Source of the DNA: Granulosicoccus antarcticus IMCC3135
Lineage (GTDB): Bacteria > Pseudomonadota > Gammaproteobacteria > Granulosicoccales > Granulosicoccaceae
DNA length: 64,000 bases
Reading direction: 5' to 3'
Assembly (NCBI RefSeq): GCF_002215215.1
Contig: NZ_CP018632.1
Coordinates: forward strand, 2,042,501-2,106,500
The position numbers and the translations under genes were made by a program. Positions within the stretch are counted from its first letter, which is position 1, and the number at the start of each line of letters is the position of its first letter. Shown here piece by piece: positions 34,443-42,971 of this stretch. A model generated the notes under the pieces. The model was not told the origin of the DNA and ran no database searches. It saw only the letters and a list, made by a program, of their open reading frames with translations.

Positions 34443-35396
34443 ATGATGATAAGAGTTGCCAAGTTGATGACAGCAACGGCGCTGGCAGTGGTTGTAGGTG
34501 GGGTCGCAGTGCCTGTGCAGGCTGAATACCCGGAAAAGCCTGTTGAATTCATTGTCCCCTGGCCTCCGGGTGATCTGGAAGACGTATTGACCCGGATGAT
34601 TGCCGATGATTTTCAGGAGACCTACGGTGTACCTGCTGCGGTTGTGAACAAGCCAGGCGGAGGTGGAGGGCCGTTTCCGGGCGCCATCGAGACCGCCAAT
34701 GCTCCCGCTGATGGTTATACCGTTGGCTCGTTTCTCATTGCTATTCCGGTTGTTGGGCCCCAGTTAGGTATCCCTGAGCTGAGCCCGAACCCGTTTGAAC
34801 CTTTGGGTAATTTTCTGACGTATCCCTTTGTTATTGCTGTAAGCAGTGATGCGCCTTATGAGGACATGGCAGGTTTGGCCGAATACGCCAACAGCAACGA
34901 TGTCGTGCTGGGTCACTTTGGCGCACCTTTGGTGCCCACGCAGGTGACGCTGGGTCTGGCGAAAGAGATGGGTTTTGCATTTGCATCTGATGCTGCATTT
35001 GATGCGTTGGACTGCAACTCTCTGGCTTCGGGTGATGTAGATGTCATCAATACGACATTGCAGTTGATTCTGCCTTGTCTGGATGACGTCAAGGTTCTTG
35101 CCTCTATCGGTTCAGAACGAATTCCACTGACACCTGATACGCCGACCGTGGCAGAACTTGCACCAGATCTTGACGTAGCACTTTGGAATGGTCTGTTTGT
35201 ACATAAAGACACGCCGCAAGACGTTCGTGAAAAGATCATCGCTGTGGCCAAGAAAACTGTCATGTCAGAACGCGCGCAAAAGCTTGCAGCTGACACGGGC
35301 GCGGCTGTGTACTGGCAAAGTGCTGATGAGGTGACAGCCCAGATCACAACTGATATTGAGACTCTGGGTCGCATTGCTCAATTGCTGGGTAACTGA
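34443..35396 (+). CDS. TTT transporter substrate-binding protein (TctC/Bug family)
   Basis: A 317-residue periplasmic binding protein. The signal peptide (MTATALAVVVGGVAVPVQAE) is followed by the family opening YPEKPVEFIVPWPPGDLEDVL, with NKPGGGGGPFPGAIETANAPADGYT, the segment that grips the ligand carboxylate. The C-terminal ADTGAAVYWQSADEV is also typical of Bug proteins. CGGAGTGA precedes the ATG. It feeds a carboxylated substrate to TctAB. Confidence 0.9.
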   Translation: MMIRVAKLMTATALAVVVGGVAVPVQAEYPEKPVEFIVPWPPGDLEDVLTRMIADDFQETYGVPAAVVNKPGGGGGPFPGAIETANAPADGYTVGSFLIAIPVVGPQLGIPELSPNPFEPLGNFLTYPFVIAVSSDAPYEDMAGLAEYANSNDVVLGHFGAPLVPTQVTLGLAKEMGFAFASDAAFDALDCNSLASGDVDVINTTLQLILPCLDDVKVLASIGSERIPLTPDTPTVAELAPDLDVALWNGLFVHKDTPQDVREKIIAVAKKTVMSERAQKLAADTGAAVYWQSADEVTAQITTDIETLGRIAQLLGN

Positions 35397-35438
35397 TCCA
35401 GACAGTCTTCGCACGAATATCAACAAGGACTTTGCAGA

Positions 35439-35978
35439 ATGTCTCGAGTAAAGACGCTACAAGTGCTTTTCAAACGATATCGCCGTCCTGGCGATATCGT
35501 TTTCGCATGGGCTGTGCTGCTGCTTTCCCTATTTCTGTTGTCGCAACTGTTTGAACAGACTGCCTATAAACCAGGTACGAAATTCATCTCGCAACCTCGG
35601 TTCTGGCCTGCCATTACTCTAGTGGGAATGACTGGTTTTGCAGTGTTTCACCTACTGGGTTCGATGTTGTCCGAGCGAATTCACGGTCGTTGGAAAGAGG
35701 TGCTTCTCTGGGCCTCGTCGCTTGAATATGCCGGCTGGTTTGTCGGGTATGCAGCGCTTGTTCCCTGGGCTGGCTATCTGCCTTCAACCGTTGTTGTCAC
35801 TCTGTTGTTGACTGTACGGGCTGGATATCGCGACCGTGTGACATTGATAGCTGCGGTTGCCAGTGCTGTCGTTATAGTTCTTTTGTTCAAGACATTCCTG
35901 CAGGTAAAACTGCCTTCAGGACAGATCTATGAAGTGTTGCCTGACGGGCTGCGCCAGATCATGCTGACCTATTTCTGA
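35439..35978 (+). CDS. TTT transporter small membrane subunit (TctB family)
   Basis: A 179-residue membrane protein with four hydrophobic helices and the TctB layout: a basic N-terminus, GDIVFAWAVLLLSLFLL, a short QPRFWPAI segment, and two late helices ending in a KTFLQVKLPSGQIYEVLP tail. It lies between tctC and tctA as usual. TctB sequences are weakly conserved, so the call relies on topology and context. Confidence 0.85.
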   Translation: MSRVKTLQVLFKRYRRPGDIVFAWAVLLLSLFLLSQLFEQTAYKPGTKFISQPRFWPAITLVGMTGFAVFHLLGSMLSERIHGRWKEVLLWASSLEYAGWFVGYAALVPWAGYLPSTVVVTLLLTVRAGYRDRVTLIAAVASAVVIVLLFKTFLQVKLPSGQIYEVLPDGLRQIMLTYF

Positions 35979-35990
35979 TCGGAGCAAAAC

Positions 35991-37508
35991 ATGGAAAATC
36001 TTATTGCAGGGGCCGAGATGCTGGTCCGGTGGGATGTCATGCTTGCGCTTTTGGTCGGCTCTGTCGGTGGGGTGATTATCGGTGCCATCCCGGGTGTTGG
36101 TCCTGCTGTGGCAATTGCTATCCTGCTGCCCGCAACCTTTTCACTTGATCCGATAGTCGGCCTGACCATGCTTTTGGGGATCTATGGATCTTCAATGTAT
36201 GGGGGCGCTATTCCCGCTGTTCTTATTAATACGCCGGGTACGGCGGTGAATGCCCTAACATCCTATGATGGGTATCCAATGACTCAACGGGGTGAGCCCC
36301 ACCGTGCATTATCGCTTGCATATAGTGCATCGTTCTGGGGCGGAATGTTTGGCATTATCTGTCTGATCCTGCTGTCGCCTGTGCTGGCTCGAATTGCGCC
36401 TATGTTTGGCAGTCGTGAAATATTTCTCGCCGCACTACTGGGAATCATCCTGGTGGTACTGGCGCATCGTGGACAGATCTTTGCGGCAGGGTTGCTTGCG
36501 ATGTTCGGAATTTTTCTGCAAACGATTGGACTGGATGGGGTGACGTACACACAGCGTTATACATTTGGTCTTTCTTTTCTAAGCTCAGGCATCAATCTCA
36601 TCGTGGTTGTTCTGGGCTTGTTTGCGCTCAGCCAGGCATTTTTCCTGCTCACAGCCCCTGACAACATTCCTGATACTAAACCTGTTAGTGGACGGATGAG
36701 TGCAGGGTTGAAAGAATTGATGAAGCACAAACGTGTAGCAACAGTTGCATCGGTTTTTGGTGTCATCCTTGGCATGATCCCGGGGACGGGGGAGTTCACG
36801 GCGCAGTTCATGAGTTATACCTACGCTCAGAAGACATCAAAAACACCTGAGGCATTCGGCAAAGGTTCTTCTGAAGGGCTTATTGCCTCAGAGGCCGCCA
36901 ATAATGCAGTGCCTGCCGCGGCGATGATACCGCTTCTGGCATTGGGGATTCCCGGCGAGGCGCTGACAGCGATGATGCTCTCTGTATTTTATGTGCACAA
37001 TGTGATTCCCGGTCCGCAGTTGTTTCAGAACAATATTGACTTGGTATATGGCCTCTATTTTGCGCTGATTCTGCTTAATATCATTGTGGTGACATTTCTC
37101 TTTTTCTCGACTAACCTGCTGATAAAAATCATACGCGTACCAACACGATTGCTGGGCGTCATGATCCTGATTCTGTCTTTTGTTGGTGTGTATTCACTGC
37201 GCAATTCATTGACAGATTGCATGATTGCAGCAGGGTTCGGGGTGCTGGGCTTGGTCCTAAAACGATTGAATCTGCCCATTGTGCCGATCATTCTGGGTAT
37301 GGTGCTAGGCGGAATCATGGAAGTAAAACTGCGTTCAGCCTTGCCGAGACTGAACACGCCTTTCGACATGATCGATCGACCAATAGCGTTCATTATCTTC
37401 ATCTTGATTCTCTTGGTATTAGCGTTGAACATCCGCACCTTATTCAAAGAATGCCGGGCCCAACGGCCTGATGACGATCACGACCTCCACGACTCTCAAA
37501 CACGGTAG
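35991..37508 (+). CDS. TTT transporter large membrane subunit (TctA family)
   Basis: A 505-residue polytopic permease with around a dozen helices. It carries the two TctA signatures: GAIPGVGPAVAIAILLPATF near residue 30 and GMIPGTGEFTAQFMSYTYAQ near 265. YGSSMYGGAIPAVLINTPGT and ALGIPGEALTAMMLS are also diagnostic. The operon then continues with an aldehyde dehydrogenase after only six bases, so uptake and degradation are co-expressed. Confidence 0.93.
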   Translation: MENLIAGAEMLVRWDVMLALLVGSVGGVIIGAIPGVGPAVAIAILLPATFSLDPIVGLTMLLGIYGSSMYGGAIPAVLINTPGTAVNALTSYDGYPMTQRGEPHRALSLAYSASFWGGMFGIICLILLSPVLARIAPMFGSREIFLAALLGIILVVLAHRGQIFAAGLLAMFGIFLQTIGLDGVTYTQRYTFGLSFLSSGINLIVVVLGLFALSQAFFLLTAPDNIPDTKPVSGRMSAGLKELMKHKRVATVASVFGVILGMIPGTGEFTAQFMSYTYAQKTSKTPEAFGKGSSEGLIASEAANNAVPAAAMIPLLALGIPGEALTAMMLSVFYVHNVIPGPQLFQNNIDLVYGLYFALILLNIIVVTFLFFSTNLLIKIIRVPTRLLGVMILILSFVGVYSLRNSLTDCMIAAGFGVLGLVLKRLNLPIVPIILGMVLGGIMEVKLRSALPRLNTPFDMIDRPIAFIIFILILLVLALNIRTLFKECRAQRPDDDHDLHDSQTR

Positions 37509-37514
37509 GACTTC

Positions 37515-38999
37515 ATGAACCAGAGCAATATCGACGCCCTGCGAACGCAAGCGGTGCCTTTCAGGGCTCACCTTATTGATGGCAAGCTATTGCCAGCGTC
37601 GGACAATGGCAGAATGGATGTCCTGTCTCCCATTGACGGACAGCTCTTGACGCAAGTGGCCAGAGGGACGGCAGCTGATATGCAGGCTGCCATCGCATCC
37701 GCAAGAGCTTCGTTTGAAGATAAGCGCTGGGCAGGTCAGCCACCTGCTGCGCGCAAGAAAGTCTTGCTGAAATGGGCCGATTTGATCGAAGCCAATGCGC
37801 TTGAATTAGCCGTTTTGGGGGTTCGTGATAACGGCACCGAGATTGGTATGGCTCTTAAGGCTGAGCCGGGATCAGCTGCGGGAACAATCCGCTACTACGC
37901 AGAAGCGCTGGACAAGATCTATGGTGAGGTTGCACCAACTTCCAGTGATATTCTGGGCTTGATACACAAGGAGCCAGTGGGTGTTGTCGGGGCGATCATC
38001 CCCTGGAATTTTCCAATGATGATTGGTGCATGGAAGCTCGGTCCTGCGCTGGCCATGGGTAATTCTGTCGTGCTCAAACCCGCCGAAACTGCATCCCTGT
38101 CACTGATGCGTATGGCAGAGCTGGCGCTTGAGGCTGGCCTGCCACCCGGAGTTCTGAATGCGGTTACTGGCGAAGGTGCCGTTGTGGGCGAAACCATGGG
38201 TCTGTCCATGGATGTGGACGTTCTTGTTTTCACCGGTTCAGGTGCTACGGGGCGACGACTGATGGAATATTCAGCTCGCTCCAACATGAAACGTGTTTAT
38301 CTGGAATTGGGTGGCAAATCTCCTAATATCATTTTTGCAGATGCACCGGATTTGAGCGAGGCTGCGAAGGTTGCGGCTGCAGGTATTTTTCGTAATGCAG
38401 GGCAGGTTTGTGTGGCCGGTTCAAGGCTGTTGATTGAGACCTGCATTCACGATGAGTTCGTGGCTGAAGTGACACGGGTTGCCGAAGGCATGCGAGTGGG
38501 TGACCCTCTGAGTCTGGAAACTGCTATTGGTGCCGTGAATTCGGAAAGTCAGTTGAAGCAGAATCTTGGGTTTGTTGTCACTGCGCGTGCCGAAGGTGGC
38601 GAAGTTGTGACGGGCGGTGAACGGATACTGCAAGAAACAGGCGGCTATTTCATGTCGCCGACGATTGTGACAGGTGTGACACCCGGCTCGACTTTGGCGC
38701 AAAAGGAGGTGTTTGGTCCGGTTCTGGGAGTCACCCCCTTTGCAAGTGATGATGAAGCGGTTCTCATTGCCAATTCCACCGTTTATGGATTGGCTGGTGC
38801 CGTGTGGACATCGAGTCTTGCACGTGCTCACCGCATGATACGGGATGTCCGGACTGGCGTGATGCATGTGAACACCTATGGAGGTGCTGATAATACGGTG
38901 CCACTCGGTGGGGTTGGTCAGTCTGGCAATGGTCACGATAAGTCGATGCACGCGATAGAAAAATACATAAACCTCAAGACAGCGTGGATCAAGCTGTAG
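37515..38999 (+). CDS. NAD(P)-dependent aldehyde dehydrogenase
   Basis: A 494-residue aldehyde dehydrogenase superfamily member. It has the active-site Asn in IIPWNFPMMIGAWK, the cofactor loop FTGSGATGRRLM, the general base Glu in LELGGKSPNI and the nucleophile Cys in FRNAGQVCVAGSRLL. EVFGPVLGVTPF and the oligomerisation strand at the end are normal. It likely oxidises the aldehyde or semialdehyde released by the class III aminotransferase encoded in the divergent operon. The specific substrate cannot be read from sequence. Confidence 0.93.
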   Translation: MNQSNIDALRTQAVPFRAHLIDGKLLPASDNGRMDVLSPIDGQLLTQVARGTAADMQAAIASARASFEDKRWAGQPPAARKKVLLKWADLIEANALELAVLGVRDNGTEIGMALKAEPGSAAGTIRYYAEALDKIYGEVAPTSSDILGLIHKEPVGVVGAIIPWNFPMMIGAWKLGPALAMGNSVVLKPAETASLSLMRMAELALEAGLPPGVLNAVTGEGAVVGETMGLSMDVDVLVFTGSGATGRRLMEYSARSNMKRVYLELGGKSPNIIFADAPDLSEAAKVAAAGIFRNAGQVCVAGSRLLIETCIHDEFVAEVTRVAEGMRVGDPLSLETAIGAVNSESQLKQNLGFVVTARAEGGEVVTGGERILQETGGYFMSPTIVTGVTPGSTLAQKEVFGPVLGVTPFASDDEAVLIANSTVYGLAGAVWTSSLARAHRMIRDVRTGVMHVNTYGGADNTVPLGGVGQSGNGHDKSMHAIEKYINLKTAWIKL

Positions 39000-39025
39000 G
39001 GTCAATCGATAAGGAAGGGAAACCC

Positions 39026-40258
39026 ATGCCAGACAAGAAAATTTTAGTGATAGGAACATATGACACTAAAAACGATGAGTTGGACTTTCTGGCTGATGTA
39101 ATTCGCAGTCAGGGTGGGCTGGTCGTGACAATGGATGTGTCGGTACTGGGTGATCCAGACAAACCTGCCGATTACTCCAAACATGATGTGGCGGAGGAAG
39201 GCTTGAGTAGCATTGCTGCTGCGACTGATTCGGGTGATGAAAATCACGCGATGCAGATCATGGCGAAAGGCGCTGCTCTGCTAACGGCCAGGCTTTTTAC
39301 GCAAGGTGTGTTTGACGGAGTGATTGTTCTGGGCGGAACCATGGGTACCGATCTGGCCTTGGATGTGTGTCTGGCTTTGCCGTTAGGCGTACCCAAGTAC
39401 ATCGTGTCTACGGTTGCATTCTCTCCTCTGATTCCGGCAGAACGCTTGGCGGCTGACACACAGATGATCCTCTGGGCTGGTGGGCTCTATGGCTTGAATG
39501 CGGTGTGTAAGGCCTCGCTGAGTCAGGCTGCGGGTGCCGTACTGGGGGCTGCGAGGGCTGTGGTGAAGCTCGATTCTAAAAAGCCATTGATTGGGATGAC
39601 CTCTCTTGGTAAATCGGCGCTGCGTTACATGGTTTGGCTGAAACCTGCATTGGAGGAGCGTGGTTACGAAGTCGCGGTGTTCCATGCCACTGGAATGGGA
39701 GGACGCGCATTCGAAAGTCTTGCCGGGCAGGGGGCGTTTACGTGTGTTTTTGACCTTTGCACGCAAGAACTCGGTAATTTCATTAATGGGTCCAACATCT
39801 CGGCAGGTGCGGATCGACTGACGAATGCCGGACAGACTGGCACACCACAGATAGTGGCACCGGGTTGCTATGATCTGGTTGATATCGTTGGCTGGCAACC
39901 CATACCCGAAAAATGGTCAGCTCACTCGAAACACGAACACAATCGACTGCTTACCTCTGTCGTCCTGAATGAACAAGAGCGGCAATTGGTGGCTCGCTCG
40001 CATTCCGAGCAGCTAGCCAAAGCGAAAGGCCCGGTTGCCTTGCTTCTACCTGGGCACGGTCTTGGTGAGTGGGATCGAGAAGGGGCCGACTTGCATGACA
40101 AGGCAGGTCTTGATCACTTCTTTGAGATATTGTTGGCGACGTTGCCAGAAAATGTGGAAGTGCATTCAGTGGATTGTCATATCAATGACGAGGTGTTTGT
40201 AGAACACGCCTTGAGAGTATTTGACGATTGGTGCGCTAGAGGTATTATTGTAAGTTAG
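39026..40258 (+). CDS. Tm-1-like ATP-binding domain protein (UPF0261)
   Basis: A 410-residue protein of the UPF0261/Tm-1-like family. The start at 39026 follows AAGGAAGGGA and gives the family N-terminus KILVIGTYDTKNDELDFLADVIR. ILGGTMGTDLAL, KYIVSTVAFSPLIPA and the C-terminal ALLLPGHGLGEWDREGADLHD are conserved blocks. The N-terminal half is homologous to the ATP-binding part of tomato Tm-1. Bacterial members are found with sugar-acid or aromatic catabolic genes and are often next to a TIM-barrel hydrolase gene, which is absent here. Its biochemical role is not established; context points to the same carboxylate pathway. Confidence 0.9.
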   Translation: MPDKKILVIGTYDTKNDELDFLADVIRSQGGLVVTMDVSVLGDPDKPADYSKHDVAEEGLSSIAAATDSGDENHAMQIMAKGAALLTARLFTQGVFDGVIVLGGTMGTDLALDVCLALPLGVPKYIVSTVAFSPLIPAERLAADTQMILWAGGLYGLNAVCKASLSQAAGAVLGAARAVVKLDSKKPLIGMTSLGKSALRYMVWLKPALEERGYEVAVFHATGMGGRAFESLAGQGAFTCVFDLCTQELGNFINGSNISAGADRLTNAGQTGTPQIVAPGCYDLVDIVGWQPIPEKWSAHSKHEHNRLLTSVVLNEQERQLVARSHSEQLAKAKGPVALLLPGHGLGEWDREGADLHDKAGLDHFFEILLATLPENVEVHSVDCHINDEVFVEHALRVFDDWCARGIIVS

Positions 40259-40294
40259 TCATGTGCACCTCGGTGTCTATGTGTGAGGATCAGT

Positions 40295-40591
40295 ATGCGT
40301 GTTTTTCATGCTTGGCGTTTCTTGTCAGTGCTGTGCTGGTTAGTAGTCGCAGGCATGGGCGCATGGTCTTACTGGTCTCTGGGTGGAATTGGGGAGCTCA
40401 CTGCAGAAGGAGATTCCAGAACCGCTTTGGATAAATGGTTTCGGTATTTATTCCTGCCGCTCGTTCTTTACGGTGTGTACATGGCCCGCAAGGAATATAA
40501 GCAAGCATGCGCAGAAATTCTGTTGGCCGAACCCAGGCTCAAAAAAGGCGGCAGGGCTATCAACGTCAGAAAGAGGTTCAGGGCATGCTAG
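40295..40591 (+). CDS. Small membrane protein, function unknown
   Basis: A protein of about 98 residues with two hydrophobic helices (residues near 8-30 and 52-70) and a basic C-terminus (KKGGRAINVRKRF). It resembles no family I can name. The start may be ATG 40295 or GTG 40283; GAGGATC lies close upstream. It follows the Tm-1-like gene by about 35 bases and may be the last gene of that operon. Confidence 0.5.
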   Translation: MRVFHAWRFLSVLCWLVVAGMGAWSYWSLGGIGELTAEGDSRTALDKWFRYLFLPLVLYGVYMARKEYKQACAEILLAEPRLKKGGRAINVRKRFRAC

Positions 40592-40669
40592 CAGGTTGTC
40601 CACCGCTCGATGATGTCATCAAACGTGAAGCTCTCCTGTCTCTGGGTTTGCTGAAATAGTCAATCTGAA

Positions 40670-41020
40670 GTGAACGAGATCGAGGGATTCGCCCGTCTTG
40701 CAGAGGTGTCTGCGGATCTTGCGGATGTGACCATCAGGACATCGAATAGGCGCAAGTCTGGATCAGACGGTATGGCCCAATTCAGATTTAGAGGTGCAGA
40801 ACAAACGATCCCGTTCGAGTTTCACAATAAAAATACGTCCAGCGACTTGATGAATGCTCTGGCTGTATTGTTCAACCCAACACCCGCTTACGCATTGGCT
40901 TATTTTGACTGGATGTTTCTAGTGACACGCCTTGCCGGCCCTGAGCGTATTGCACTCAATGCAGCCGTTGATCCGGGTTATGAAACGTTTGAGAGATTAG
41001 CGGGCCAGGTAACACGCTAA
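40670..41020 (+). CDS. Hypothetical protein
   Basis: A 116-residue frame with a GTG start and a globular composition. I recognise no family. The segment TIPFEFHNKNTSSDLMNALAVL looks folded and the C-terminus is helical (ERIALNAAVDPGYETFERL). No good ribosome site is seen. It may be genuine or the end of an older, degraded gene. Confidence 0.35.
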   Translation: MNEIEGFARLAEVSADLADVTIRTSNRRKSGSDGMAQFRFRGAEQTIPFEFHNKNTSSDLMNALAVLFNPTPAYALAYFDWMFLVTRLAGPERIALNAAVDPGYETFERLAGQVTR

Positions 41021-41193
41021 CTGCTCTGTTGTTGGTCATTTTTCCGGCACAGGAAAAGGGAAGGCGGGCTGGGGCATGGTTAGGTGGGAAGACACCTAGC
41101 GCGCTATATCTGCGACTTGATCGACCTATTTCAACGGCTCCGAAAGCAGGTATTTCCTGATTCCAGGAATGCAAACAAAGCTTTCCAATTTGC

Positions 41194-41246
41194 AATGTGA
41201 TTTTTATCCCATCACATTTGGCAAGTTAATTAGATAAATATATCTT
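41194..41246 (+). promoter_or_regulatory. Inverted repeat and promoter upstream of the Tad locus
   Basis: AATGTGAT (41194-41201) and ATCACATT (41211-41218) form a perfect 8-base inverted repeat with a nine-base gap. Directly overlapping it, TTGGCA (41218-41223) and TATCTT (41241-41246) are 17 bases apart in a very A+T-rich stretch. This is the best promoter candidate for the rightward Tad genes. The TGTGA/TCACA arms are too widely spaced for a standard CRP site. Confidence 0.4.
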
Positions 41247-41348
41247 ATATAACAGTTACTTGGCTCTAGATCGGAGCTCCATTGCAATGGGAAAAAAATC
41301 CTATCGTAATTCATATACTCCCCCAAACTAATTTGAATACGTTATTTT

Positions 41349-41358
41349 GTTCGCGAAC
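41349..41358. promoter_or_regulatory. GTTCGCGAAC palindrome
   Basis: A perfect 10-base palindrome in the 640-base region before the Tad locus, possibly an operator within the leader. No matching regulator is encoded nearby. Confidence 0.25.
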
Positions 41359-41469
41359 ATGGATGTTCCTCTCTCCCATCAGGCAGCGAAAAGGATTCAA
41401 ACACCATCACTGGTGTGCTGACTGATCGGGGGATTGTCTACTGGCTTTAAATCACAGGAAAATTTACAG

Positions 41470-41604
41470 ATGAAATTCCAGATCGGACTTCGTTACTTAT
41501 TCCGAATTTCAAAAACAAGTCCTCATCGTATTGATGATCAGGACATGAGTGAATACATCGTCATTGGATATCTGGTTCGGGCTGCCTGCCCGAATTTGAC
41601 TTAG
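41470..41604 (+). CDS. Small ORF, possible vestigial Flp-like segment
   Basis: A 44-codon frame in the long leader of the Tad locus. The only motif is DMSEYIVIGYLV, which recalls the prepilin segment GMTEYIIIVALI of the Flp pilin encoded at 42595. The hydrophobic helix that should follow is cut short. It could be a leader peptide, a remnant of a pilin duplication, or chance. Confidence 0.2.
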   Translation: MKFQIGLRYLFRISKTSPHRIDDQDMSEYIVIGYLVRAACPNLT

Positions 41605-41657
41605 TACCGGATTTGGCAGGCTGAAATGTCACTGACAATTCCACTTGAGAAATAGAC

Positions 41658-42479
41658 GTGGTTACTGATTCTACATATGCCGTTGCACGTGAGATTTTAG
41701 GTGGCAAGCTTGCAATAAGGTCTACTTATCGTCTTGTCGCACTATTGATAACACCACTGATATCGCCTGTTGCATACGCTGGGAGTGACTTGCAGTGGCT
41801 GGGGCTGGATGAGAATTTGAAGGAAGGCGTGTCTTTTCGCTACCGAGTCAGCGACATTGAATCAGGCGTTTCGCTGATGGATTCAAGAGTCAAACTAAGC
41901 CAGCGTGGTCTGGTTGCTGAGCAAAGATTGACGGAAACACGAATTCGTTTCGTCTATAACGTAGTTCAGGAAACGGCTTGGCTTGTCGATGACAACAAGC
42001 GTCGATTTCACGAGATTCCGATGGTTTTCTCTGACTCTGAATTGACGGTTCAAGAGCACAATGTCACAGAGGACGCGGTAGAGAGCAGTGATGGCTTAGC
42101 GTCATTGCCAGATTTTCAGTTGTTGGATGGCCTGCCGAGGTCGACGTTCTGCGAGGAGCTGGCTGCAGCGTACCGCCCAAGCCTTCGCTGGCAGGGAAGG
42201 TCTCTTGACACTTGGGAATGTCGCGATAAAAACAATGATTTCGTACGTCTGGAACTTTTTGACAAGACACAGGGAGTTGTGGTCGTGTCTATCGCTGCCA
42301 GCGGCCTTGTCGAACGGTGGGATGAGCTGCAGGCAGTTTCTCTTGATGACGAAATTTTTGTACCAGAGTTGGATTATATTTCAACTTCTGTTAACGAATT
42401 CATGAGTGGAAGATTGGAGATCGGCAGCTACGATGCTGTTGATCACGAAGAACAAGGCGGTATGCATTCACGTGAGTGA
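41658..42479 (+). CDS. Secreted protein of unknown function, first gene of the Tad locus
   Basis: A 273-residue protein. A membrane-targeting segment (YRLVALLITPLISPVAYAG) near residues 24-42 looks like a signal peptide after an unusual N-terminal extension, so the true start may be an internal codon nearer 41720. The rest is beta-rich and acidic (SFRYRVSDIESGVSLMDS, LPDFQLLDGLPRSTF). I know no family. It probably acts in the periplasm or outer membrane with the pilus, judged by its position directly before the Flp pilin gene. Confidence 0.6.
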   Translation: MVTDSTYAVAREILGGKLAIRSTYRLVALLITPLISPVAYAGSDLQWLGLDENLKEGVSFRYRVSDIESGVSLMDSRVKLSQRGLVAEQRLTETRIRFVYNVVQETAWLVDDNKRRFHEIPMVFSDSELTVQEHNVTEDAVESSDGLASLPDFQLLDGLPRSTFCEELAAAYRPSLRWQGRSLDTWECRDKNNDFVRLELFDKTQGVVVVSIAASGLVERWDELQAVSLDDEIFVPELDYISTSVNEFMSGRLEIGSYDAVDHEEQGGMHSRE

Positions 42480-42594
42480 AGGCTGCGTCGTGAGGCTTGC
42501 AAGAGCCGGGCGGACCCGAGCCTGTCGGGCATATCAGTCGACTAGTGTTAGTCGTCGCAACATCATCAAAGACTGTTTTTCAAGGAGAATGAAC

Positions 42595-42870
42595 ATGCGC
42601 AATGCAACAACAGAAATGAAGCAAGAAAACAGAAGCACGTGCGCCCAGGCGCGCCGTGTCACAGGTCAGGGCATGACTGAGTACATCATCATCGTTGCCT
42701 TGATCGCAATCGCGTCAATTGCTGCCGTATCGTTTTTCGGTAGTGCCGTCCAGGCACAGTTTGCTCAGTTGGGTGCTGAGCTCACGGGTGGTACTGTGAC
42801 CGATGCTGCAACAGCGGCTGGCACTGCGCCTACGCCTAAAGCTGCAGGTCTGGGTGATTACGGGCAATGA
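42595..42870 (+). CDS. flp: Flp-family type IVb prepilin
   Basis: A prepilin of 91 residues. AAGGAG at 42582-42587 sets the start at ATG 42595. The leader is basic and ends VTG, with the class III cleavage site before QGMTEYIIIVALIAIASIAAV; Glu is at +5 and Tyr at +6 of the predicted mature protein, as in Flp pilins. The hydrophobic helix is followed by a small Thr/Ala/Gly-rich tail. It is longer than the smallest Flp pilins. It should be the major subunit of the pilus whose machinery is encoded downstream. Confidence 0.9.
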   Translation: MRNATTEMKQENRSTCAQARRVTGQGMTEYIIIVALIAIASIAAVSFFGSAVQAQFAQLGAELTGGTVTDAATAAGTAPTPKAAGLGDYGQ

Positions 42871-42971
42871 AGTCTGACTTGATCTGAACAGTGAGGTGGC
42901 ATTCGGTCAGAGTCTCTTGGACTGTGGCCGAATTGCCGCCTATCTCTGATGAACCGGTCCAGGGAGGCGGA

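Noticed and set aside
41194-41218. Possible CRP site (TGTGA/TCACA arms)
   Set aside because: The arms are 11 bases apart rather than the usual 6, so it is reported only as an inverted repeat.
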